Below are positions 57,635 to 64,000 of a stretch of 64,000 bases of DNA, in pieces. The notes beneath the pieces were generated by a model. That model did no database searches. It was not told the DNA's origin and saw only the letters and a program-made list of their open reading frames with translations. The position numbers were made by a program, and so were the translations under genes. Positions within the stretch are counted from its first letter, which is position 1. Every line of letters begins with the position of its first letter. Source of the DNA: Vicinamibacteria bacterium (lineage in GTDB: Bacteria; Acidobacteriota; Vicinamibacteria; Fen-336); contig DATMML010000123.1 in NCBI GenBank assembly GCA_035570235.1, positions 1 through 64,000 of the forward strand, read 5' to 3'.

Positions 57635-59790
57635 AGGACGAGCTCGGGACCGCCGTCGTCGAGGCCCTCCACGTCCAGCCAGCGGCGGCGGGGGGCGCGC
57701 CAGCGGGCCCGGGCCAGGCCGGCGTGGAAGGCGGCCCGGTCGGGCTCGAGGCGAACCGCGTCCGCATAGAGGCGTACGGCCGCGTCCCAGTCCCCGGCCC
57801 GGGCCGCGGCGAGAGCCGCGGCCGCCGACGGCCTCCCCGCGGCCGGACGCTCCGCTTCGTCCGGTCCGTACAGGAACAGTTCGAGAACGGCGAGCGGGGG
57901 CCCCGCGCCCTGGAAGATCAGCCGGACCTCGCCCGCTTTCCGGTCTCCCAGCGGCACCACCATGAGCGCCTGCTTGCCCGCGCGCGGGGCACCGTTGACC
58001 CATTGCAGGCCGTGGCGGGCGGGGCCCTCCGCCACCATCACCCCGTCCGCCTCCGCGATCCAGGGGACGGAGAGCGGCGAGTGGTCGAGGTCCACGGCCA
58101 GCACGAGGGCGGACACCCGACGCGGCGGCTCCAGGCGCACCCGGAGCCCGCTGCCGCGCGTGATGCCGACCGGGGACCTCCAGGCGGTCGTCACGTCCCG
58201 GTCCCGGACCGCGGCGGGTAGGGCCGCGCCGTCGAGCGTCGAGACCGAGATCGCGTCGCTCGTCACCGGCCGGGACTCGTCGTAGGGGGGAGAGAACCCT
58301 CGGAAGACCATCAGGTCTCCTGCCAGCTCCTCCTGCCACGAGCCACCGAGGGTTCTCAGGAGTTCGCGGAACCGCCCCGCCCGCGGCATCCCCCTCGAGA
58401 GGGACGGAGACAGCACCCAGGCGGGGGCGGGGTCCAGGTCCACCTCGTCGCGGAACCGGAGGGGATCGCCCGGGATGCGCTCGTTCCAGGCCTGGCTCGC
58501 GATGACCCTCTCCCCGGACTCGAGGGTGAGGCGGCCGGCAAACTGCAGGCTCGCGTAGGCGCTAGTGACGCCGGCACCGGCGAGAGCGTCGAGGGCGGGC
58601 CCGATCTCGGGGACCTGCCAGACACGGACGGCCTGGGCGGGATCGCGCCAGCGCTCGACGAGCAGGCGGTGACCCGCTCCCCAGGGTCCGATCAGCATGA
58701 GCCCGAGGGCCAGCCCCGCCGCCGGCCGCCAGGCCCAGGCCCGCGCCAAGCCCACGCCGGCCAAGACCAGGACGGGCAAGGTCAGGCCGTAGAGATAGCG
58801 GATCTCGTCCGGACCCGTTCGGCGGCTGAGGACGAACGCGGAGGCCAGCGCCCCCGCCCAAGCCAAGAAGGGCAGGGCCTTCCGCGACCAAGCTCCGGCC
58901 AGGACCACCGTGGCCAAGCCCAGGACGAGGGCCACGGGGAGGGCGGCGGGGAGGGCGGCCCGCTCGGGGCCGTCGACCACAAGGGGGACGTTCACGCCGA
59001 GGAGCCCGGCCGCCGCGCGGCCCAGGTCGGCGACGCCGCTACCCCAGAGCCACCGCGGGCGCACGGCGGTGACCGCGCTCGCGGCCGTGACCACGGTCGA
59101 GCCGGCGGCTCCGATGAGGTGGGCCAAGGCAAGGGGGCTCGCGCCCAGGGCGAATCCGGCGAGGCCGGGGAGGGCCGAACGCCCCGGCCGCAGCCCGGCC
59201 AGGACGAGCCCGGCGACCATTCCGGTTAAGGCGGGGATGGCGAGAGACGAGTTCCAGACCGCGAGCCCCGCGACCAGGCCGATCAGGAGGGCCGCCCGCT
59301 GCCCGAGGGGCGGGGCCTCGGGATCGAGGCCGCGGAGTGCGAGGAGGAGGGGCAGGCCGGTCACGAGGGGCATCAGGAAGTTGGGAGGAGGGCCGGTAGC
59401 GGTCATGAGGGCCATGTACGGCGTCCCCCAGGCGGCCAGGAGGGCGGCGGCAACGCCCGCACGCTCCCCCCCCACCCGTCGGGCCAGGAGTCCCGCCAGG
59501 GCCACGAGCAGGATCGCGCCGAGGAGCTCGTAGAGGCGGAAGACCAGGTGGTGGGGGAGAAGGGACAGGCCGGGAGCCAGCAGGTACGCATCCAAGGCTC
59601 CGTTGTAGGGCTGGTTCCAAAGGGTGGTGGCGAGCTCCCCCTTCAGGACGTGGCGGCCCATCAGGAGCAGGATCGCGTCGTCGTTGGAGACGGGCAGATC
59701 GAAGGTGGTGCAGTGGAGAGGCCCCCGGGCGACCGCGTAGACGAGGACGAGGCCGACGAGCGCGGGCAGCCACCCGCGGAGCGCGGTCAT
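57625..59790 (-). CDS. Large polytopic membrane protein (GT39-like) with soluble C-terminal domains
   Basis: 721 aa from ATG 59790; ATG 59826 is a longer, less likely start. About 10-12 membrane helices in residues 1-395, with a loop VSNDDAILLLMGRHVLKGE after helix 1. The Asp pair there resembles the catalytic site of lipid-linked GT-C glycosyltransferases (PMT/ArnT group). Then soluble parts: a domain at about 400-510, a discoidin-like beta domain at about 520-640 (RDRDVTTAWRSP), and a single TPR-like pair (AARAGDWDAAVRLYADAVRL) at about 660-700. May transfer sugars from polyprenyl donors; this is inference. Converges with the BamE-like gene 4 nt away. Confidence 0.78.
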   Translation of the reverse strand: MTALRGWLPALVGLVLVYAVARGPLHCTTFDLPVSNDDAILLLMGRHVLKGELATTLWNQPYNGALDAYLLAPGLSLLPHHLVFRLYELLGAILLVALAGLLARRVGGERAGVAAALLAAWGTPYMALMTATGPPPNFLMPLVTGLPLLLALRGLDPEAPPLGQRAALLIGLVAGLAVWNSSLAIPALTGMVAGLVLAGLRPGRSALPGLAGFALGASPLALAHLIGAAGSTVVTAASAVTAVRPRWLWGSGVADLGRAAAGLLGVNVPLVVDGPERAALPAALPVALVLGLATVVLAGAWSRKALPFLAWAGALASAFVLSRRTGPDEIRYLYGLTLPVLVLAGVGLARAWAWRPAAGLALGLMLIGPWGAGHRLLVERWRDPAQAVRVWQVPEIGPALDALAGAGVTSAYASLQFAGRLTLESGERVIASQAWNERIPGDPLRFRDEVDLDPAPAWVLSPSLSRGMPRAGRFRELLRTLGGSWQEELAGDLMVFRGFSPPYDESRPVTSDAISVSTLDGAALPAAVRDRDVTTAWRSPVGITRGSGLRVRLEPPRRVSALVLAVDLDHSPLSVPWIAEADGVMVAEGPARHGLQWVNGAPRAGKQALMVVPLGDRKAGEVRLIFQGAGPPLAVLELFLYGPDEAERPAAGRPSAAAALAAARAGDWDAAVRLYADAVRLEPDRAAFHAGLARARWRAPRRRWLDVEGLDDGGPELVLPR

Positions 59791-59872
59791 GGGCGCAGTC
59801 TGCCCGAAGCAGGGCCGCCTGTACACCTCGGAGGGCGGCCGTTTGACCCGCAGGCACCCGACCCGTTAGCCT

Positions 59873-60946
59873 GTGAGGATGCGACGGATACCGCAGCGAT
59901 GGTGGGCACCGGCTCTCGCCCTTCCTCTACTCACGCTTGGGGCTTGCCGGGGGCCGGGAGCCCGGGCCGCCGCCCCCGCCCCCCCCGAGGCCTCCCCCTC
60001 TCCCGTCTTGGCCGCAGATCCGGTGGCGGAGGTTGACGGCACGCCCATCACCCGCGCAGAGCTCGATAAGCGGGTGAAGAACCGGCTGACGCGGCTCCGC
60101 CAGGAGGAGTACGAGATCCGATATCAGGCCCTAGAGGAGCTGATCGGGGACCAGCTGCTCGAGAAGGAGGCCAAGTCCCGGGGGATCTCCAGCGCGGAGC
60201 TGCTCAAGGACGAGGTGGAGAGGCAGCTGAAGGGGCTCTCCCCCACCGAGGTCGAGGCCATCTACAACCAGAACCGGGCTCGCTTCTCCGGCCGCACCAA
60301 GGAGCAGGCGGTGGCGGAGATCGAGCAGGCGCTCCGGGAACGGGAGCTGAGCCAGCGCCGGGACGCCTTCCAGGCCCTGCTGCGGGCGAAGGCGAAGATC
60401 CGCGTCCACCTCGAGGCCCCCCGGCAGGTGATGCCCGTCTCCGCGAGCGCGCCCACCCTCGGGCCCCCGGAGGCCCCCGTCACCATCGTGGAGTTCACGG
60501 ACTACCAGTGCCCCTACTGCCACCGAGCCCAGTCCACCATCGAGAAGGTCCTGAGCCGCTATGCGGGCAAGGTGCAATTTGTGCATCGTGACTTCCCTCT
60601 GGACGGCCATTCCCAGGCCTTCCCCGCCGCGCGGGCGGCCCGCTGCGCGGGCGAGCAGGGCCGGTTCTGGGAGTACCACCGCAACCTGATGACCCTTCCC
60701 GGCGACATGAGCGAGACCGATCTGGCCGCCCGGGCGGCCTCCCTCAAGCTCAACCCCGGGGCCTTCTCCACCTGTCTCGCCTCCGACCGCTACGACGCCT
60801 CCATCCGGGAGGCGGTGGAGGCGGGGGTCAAGGCCGGCGTCACCGGGACCCCCGCGTACTTCATCAACGGCCGGATGCTCACCGGCACCCGCCCCTTCGA
60901 GCAGTTCCGGGAGGTCATCGACGCCGAGCTGGCGCAGGGGGGTTAG
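59873..60946 (+). CDS. Lipoprotein with SurA-like N-domain and DsbA-like thioredoxin domain
   Basis: 357 aa from GTG 59873 (ATG 59879 also possible). Lipobox TLGAC (Cys25). Residues about 50-180 resemble the SurA/PpiC N-terminal chaperone region (VAEVDGTPITRAELDKRVKN, QALEELIGDQLLEKEAKSRG). Residues 190-357 are a DsbA-like thioredoxin fold: FTDYQCPYCHRAQ with active C213/C216, a helical insert, GVTGTPAYFINGR with cis-Pro. It would form or isomerise disulfides in exported proteins from the membrane face. A T6 run at 60951 follows the stop but without a good hairpin. Confidence 0.9.
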   Translation: MRMRRIPQRWWAPALALPLLTLGACRGPGARAAAPAPPEASPSPVLAADPVAEVDGTPITRAELDKRVKNRLTRLRQEEYEIRYQALEELIGDQLLEKEAKSRGISSAELLKDEVERQLKGLSPTEVEAIYNQNRARFSGRTKEQAVAEIEQALRERELSQRRDAFQALLRAKAKIRVHLEAPRQVMPVSASAPTLGPPEAPVTIVEFTDYQCPYCHRAQSTIEKVLSRYAGKVQFVHRDFPLDGHSQAFPAARAARCAGEQGRFWEYHRNLMTLPGDMSETDLAARAASLKLNPGAFSTCLASDRYDASIREAVEAGVKAGVTGTPAYFINGRMLTGTRPFEQFREVIDAELAQGG

Positions 60947-60958
60947 GGCCTTTTTTCG

Positions 60959-60987
60959 TTGGACTTCCGCTCCTTCAGCGCTACACT
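60959..60987 (+). promoter_or_regulatory. Sigma-70-type promoter of speA
   Basis: TTGGAC (60959-60964) and TACACT (60982-60987) are separated by exactly 17 nt, the best consensus match in the window. It predicts a transcript start near 60994 and a leader of about 33 nt that carries GGAGGT. Confidence 0.65.
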
Positions 60988-61026
60988 CAAGACTCGCGCG
61001 AGGCGCGAAGGAGGTGGTGGGGTAAG

Positions 61027-62937
61027 TTGCTAACTGAGCTACGGGCCTGGACGGTCAAGGACTCCCTCGAGCTGTACAACGTCAACGGATGGGGCCGGGG
61101 CTTCTTCTCGATCAACGAGGCCGGCCACGTCGAAGTGACCCCCGCCGGAGCCAACTCCGCCAAGATCGACCTCAAGGAACTGGTGGACGACCTTCGCAGC
61201 CGCGGCCTCAACCTTCCCCTCCTCATCCGCTTCTCCGACATCCTCCGCACGCGCGTCCAGCAGCTCTGCGGGGCGTTCCAGCAGGCCATCGCCGAGAACG
61301 ACTACCGGGGGTGCTACCGGGGCGTCTATCCCATCAAGGTGAACCAGCAGCGGCACGTGGTGGAGGAATTGGTGGAGTACGGGCGCCCCTACAACCTGGG
61401 GATCGAGGCGGGCTCCAAGCCCGAGCTCCTGGTGGCGCTCGCCCTCCACGACAATCCCGAGGCCTTGATCCTCTGCAACGGTTACAAAGACCGGGCCTTC
61501 ATCGAGACCGCGCTCCTAGCCCAGAAGCTGGGGCGGAAGGTCATCATCACCGCGGACCGGGTGGGAGAGCTGCCCACCATCTTGACCGCCGCCCGCGAGC
61601 TGGACATCCGTCCCACCATCGGCGTGCGCGCCCGCCTCGTCACCCGCGGCGCGGGCAAGTGGGTGGAGTCGACGGGAGACCGCTCCAAGTTCGGGCTTAC
61701 GACCGCGGAGATGGTGTCCGCAGTGGAGCTCCTGCGGACGGAGGGAATGCTGGACTGCCTTCAGCTTTTACACTTCCACATCGGGTCCCAGATCACCAAC
61801 ATCCGGGCCGTCAAGGACGCGCTGCGGGAAGCCAGCCGGATCTTCGTGGAGCTGCATGGCCTGGGCGCCAACATGCGCTACCTCGACTGCGGGGGGGGCC
61901 TCGGTGTCGACTACGACGGCAGCCAGACCAACTTCCACTCCTCGGTAAACTACACGCTCGAGGAGTACGCAGCCGACATCGTGAGCCAGATCGCGGAGGC
62001 CTGCAACGCTCGCGGCGTTCCCCACCCCGACATCGTGACCGAATCGGGGCGCGCGCTCGTGGCCCACCACTCGGTCCTGATCTTCAACGTGCTGGGGACG
62101 AACGAGATCCTGGCCGGCCAGGTCCCGGAATCCCTGGCCAAGGACGAGCACCCCGTGATCCACCAGCTCTACGAGACCTATGCCGGGGTCTCCCGCAAGA
62201 ACTTCCAGGAGGCCTACCACGACGCGCTGCAGGTGAAGGAGGAGGCGATCACCGCCTTCAACCTCGGCTATTTGGACCTCAAGGCGCGGGCCCGGGTGGA
62301 GGAGCTCTTCTGGGCCACTTGCGAGAAAATCCTGAAGATCGTCCGCGACCTGGCCTACGTCCCGGACGAACTGGAAGGGCTCGAACGGCAGCTCACCGAC
62401 ACGTACTACTGCAACTTTTCGCTCTTCCAGTCCCTGCCCGACCACTGGGCGGTGCGCCAGCTCTTCCCCACCTTGCCCATCGACCGCTTGAACCGGGCCC
62501 CCTCCCGGCGCGCGGTGTTGGCCGATCTCACCTGCGACAGCGACGGGAAGATGGACCAGTTCATCGACCTCAGGGACGTGAAGCACTTCCTGGAGCTGCA
62601 CCCCCCCAACGGCGAGCCCTACCTCATCGGTACCTTCCTGGTCGGGGCCTACCAGGAGATCCTGGGCGACCTCCACAACCTCTTCGGCGACACCGACGCC
62701 GTGCACGTCAAGCTGGACGGTGACGACTACACGGTCGAGCACGTGGTGGAGGGGGATTCGGTGGCAGAGGTGCTCTCCTACGTGCAGTACACCAAGGAGG
62801 ACTTGATCTCGCGGGTGCGGCGGGCGGTGGAGGCGGCCCTGCGCGAGAAGCGGCTGACCATGGCCGAGTCCGGCCGGTTCATGCGCCGCTACGAAGAGTC
62901 GCTGGAGGGATATACCTACCTGACCGTTAACGACTGA
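61027..62937 (+). CDS. speA: Biosynthetic arginine decarboxylase
   Basis: 636 aa, PLP-dependent: arginine to agmatine in polyamine synthesis. Landmarks: LYNVNGWGRGFFSINEAGHV near the N-terminus; the PLP lysine K104 in YPIKVNQQ; FHIGSQI; DCGGGLGVDYDG; DLTCDSDGK with the catalytic Cys of fold-III decarboxylases; a C-terminal domain (SYVQYTKEDLI). Length is standard. Start is TTG 61027, with GGAGGT 11 nt upstream and a good promoter at 60959; no ATG or GTG fits the conserved N-terminus. Cytoplasmic. Confidence 0.96.
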   Translation: MLTELRAWTVKDSLELYNVNGWGRGFFSINEAGHVEVTPAGANSAKIDLKELVDDLRSRGLNLPLLIRFSDILRTRVQQLCGAFQQAIAENDYRGCYRGVYPIKVNQQRHVVEELVEYGRPYNLGIEAGSKPELLVALALHDNPEALILCNGYKDRAFIETALLAQKLGRKVIITADRVGELPTILTAARELDIRPTIGVRARLVTRGAGKWVESTGDRSKFGLTTAEMVSAVELLRTEGMLDCLQLLHFHIGSQITNIRAVKDALREASRIFVELHGLGANMRYLDCGGGLGVDYDGSQTNFHSSVNYTLEEYAADIVSQIAEACNARGVPHPDIVTESGRALVAHHSVLIFNVLGTNEILAGQVPESLAKDEHPVIHQLYETYAGVSRKNFQEAYHDALQVKEEAITAFNLGYLDLKARARVEELFWATCEKILKIVRDLAYVPDELEGLERQLTDTYYCNFSLFQSLPDHWAVRQLFPTLPIDRLNRAPSRRAVLADLTCDSDGKMDQFIDLRDVKHFLELHPPNGEPYLIGTFLVGAYQEILGDLHNLFGDTDAVHVKLDGDDYTVEHVVEGDSVAEVLSYVQYTKEDLISRVRRAVEAALREKRLTMAESGRFMRRYEESLEGYTYLTVND

Positions 62938-63027
62938 CGGCCCCCGTCGGGCAGGTGGATCCCCTTCGATCCTCTCCTCCTCCTCGGCCCTGGGGCCGGC
63001 CGCGGGCGTTCCCGGCCCCCATCCGCC

Positions 63028-63450
63028 TCAATCTTCGCGCACCCCGGGGTCCCGGGCCCGGATCTTGGCCCTGAGCTCGGGCGGGATCGGGATTGAGCGA
63101 CGGGCGATGTAGTCGTAGTGAACGAGGACCTTGCGCGCCTCCGCCACCAGGCGACCGCTCCCGCGCTCCTCCACCCGGAACTCCAGGACGAACGAGGAAC
63201 GGCCCATGGAAACACAGCGCAACCCCACCTCGAGGCGGTCTCCGTAGGCGGCAGGGGAGCGATAGTCGATCTCGGTGCGGGCTAGGATCATCCCCATCTC
63301 GGCCAGCGTGCGGCCGGTGACTTCCTGCCACCAGACGATGCGCGCCGACTCCAGGTAGGTCAGGTACACCGCGTTGTTCACGTGGCCCTGGGTGTCCAGG
63401 TCGCGAAAGCGGACGTCGACGGGAAAGACGAAGGAGAAGTTTGTCAGCAC
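63028..63450 (-). CDS. Hotdog-fold acyl-CoA thioesterase (4-hydroxybenzoyl-CoA thioesterase type)
   Basis: 140 aa from GTG 63450, whose first bases overlap the end of the TPR gene by 7 nt; longer in-frame extensions are antisense to that gene. Hotdog features: VRFRDLDTQGHVNNAVYLTYLE with the catalytic Asp (D-x-x-x-H-V-N), RTEIDYRSPAAYGDRLEV, and the final strand KVLVHYDY. Hydrolyses acyl-CoA thioesters; the chain is unknown (YbgC-like). Cytoplasmic. Same-strand TPR gene precedes it. Confidence 0.9.
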   Translation of the reverse strand: MLTNFSFVFPVDVRFRDLDTQGHVNNAVYLTYLESARIVWWQEVTGRTLAEMGMILARTEIDYRSPAAYGDRLEVGLRCVSMGRSSFVLEFRVEERGSGRLVAEARKVLVHYDYIARRSIPIPPELRAKIRARDPGVRED

Positions 63451-63938
63451 CGCTCTTTCTCGGCTTCGGCCAGCTCTTGCTCCACCACCGCCGCCCACTC
63501 CGCGAGAACGGCGTCGGGCACGCGGGCCAGGCCCTCCTCCGCCATGGCCAGGGCTTCCTTGAACCGTCGCCCCTCGCGCAGACACCAGACGAGCGTCAGG
63601 TAGACGGGGGCGGCGTGCCGGAAGTTGTCCCCCTCCCCGAGCAGACGACGCGCCTCCTCCGCCGACTCCAGGGCGCCCGCATCGTCGCCCAGCGCATGCA
63701 GGCAGCGGGCCAGGGAGTTGCGGGCCTGCGCGGAGCGCGGCCACGCGCCCACCGCCTGCCGGCACAGGGCGGTGGCCTCCTCGCCCTCCCTCGCATCCAG
63801 AAGAACCTCCGCCTTCAAGAGCAGCGCCCCCAGGTGGCGGGGCTCGTCGGCCAGCACCTCGTCCAGGGCGGAGAGGGCCTCTCCCCCCTGCCCGCGGACG
63901 GCCAGGAGCTGGGCCCGCGCGAAGGAGGCCTCGCTCAT
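63444..63938 (-). CDS. TPR protein, cytoplasmic
   Basis: 164 aa. Nearly all TPR-like helices (AQLLAVRGQGGEALSALDEV, ARNSLARCLHALGDDAGALE). No signal peptide, unlike the TPR proteins of the left block. Start ATG 63938 overlaps the stop of the gene that runs off the right edge (ATGA), and its stop overlaps the thioesterase start. Probably one transcript of three or more genes. Binding partner unknown. Confidence 0.85.
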   Translation of the reverse strand: MSEASFARAQLLAVRGQGGEALSALDEVLADEPRHLGALLLKAEVLLDAREGEEATALCRQAVGAWPRSAQARNSLARCLHALGDDAGALESAEEARRLLGEGDNFRHAAPVYLTLVWCLREGRRFKEALAMAEEGLARVPDAVLAEWAAVVEQELAEAEKERC

Positions 63939-64000
63939 GGTTGCCGGGGGGCGCGTACCCGAGGGTAGAAGCGCCGAAGGTAGTCGCGAAGGGCGGCGCG
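63935..64000 (-). CDS. 3' end of a gene cut by the window edge
   Basis: The last 21 codons before TGA at 63935-63937 read RAALRDYLRRFYPRV then RAPRQP. The frame is open to the window end. Its TGA overlaps the ATG of the TPR gene as ATGA, which is how real genes in this window join. Too short to identify. Confidence 0.6.
   Translation of the reverse strand, partial: RAALRDYLRRFYPRVRAPRQP

Noticed and set aside
60947-60958. Intrinsic terminator at the T6 run after the DsbA-like gene
   Set aside because: No stable GC hairpin precedes the T-tract; only about 3 bp can pair.

Overview
The window is very GC-rich bacterial chromosomal DNA. Genes are tightly packed, many overlap by 4 nt as GTGA, and GTG and TTG starts are common. 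Secreted CRTAC1/ASPIC-UnbV proteins with TPR partners, a multiheme cytochrome, many secreted glycoside hydrolases and an SGLT-type symporter suggest a polysaccharide-degrading soil or sediment bacterium, most likely Acidobacteriota. That placement is an inference from gene content; no rRNA or other phylogenetic marker gene is present. I see no tRNA, insertion sequence or CRISPR array.

Region 1 (33-19193, all minus strand) is an eleven-gene block. It reads, in transcription order: membrane-anchored pentaheme cytochrome with a C-terminal TPR; CRTAC1 protein; a 1159-aa TPR + FG-GAP + ASPIC fusion; C-N hydrolase; Cys-rich secreted protein; sensor histidine kinase; sigma-54-type response regulator; then TPR, CRTAC1, TPR, CRTAC1. 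Most junctions overlap or abut. It looks like an exported TPR/beta-propeller/cytochrome system of unknown role, with its own regulators in the middle.

Region 2 (19462-20625, plus strand) is the most striking gene. A two-domain AhpD-like (carboxymuconolactone decarboxylase/peroxidase-related) protein is interrupted by one in-frame TGA exactly where the second Cys of the CxxC active site belongs. A perfect 8-bp hairpin starts 9 nt after the TGA, as in a bacterial SECIS element. I annotate it as one selenoprotein (CxxU) gene rather than two ORFs.

Region 3 (20672-52228) is mostly carbohydrate metabolism. It holds: a GH42 beta-galactosidase / RbsABC-like sugar ABC transporter / aldose 1-epimerase operon (minus); a GH3 beta-glucosidase (plus); a GH5 glycosidase followed by xylA-xylB (plus); an SGLT-like symporter (minus); a maltodextrin block of malQ, MFS transporter, GH13 and a PagL-like lipid A deacylase (minus); a sulfatase (minus); and a GH31 alpha-glucosidase (plus). 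The plan is extracellular or periplasmic hydrolysis, uptake, then cytoplasmic isomerisation and phosphorylation. Small genes in between include a CDGSH iron-sulfur protein, a VOC protein, a YXWGXW-type small envelope protein whose ribosome-binding site lies in a strong hairpin, and several unknowns. A coiled-coil protein, ygfZ and a cobalamin adenosyltransferase (apparently starting at CTG) follow.

Region 4 (52322-64000) is mixed housekeeping: flavoprotein disulfide reductase, remnant of a TAP-like hydrolase, HAD phosphatase, SDR, BamE-like secreted protein, large membrane protein, SurA/DsbA-like lipoprotein, arginine decarboxylase (speA) with a good sigma-70 promoter, thioesterase, TPR protein, and the 3' end of one gene running off the right edge.
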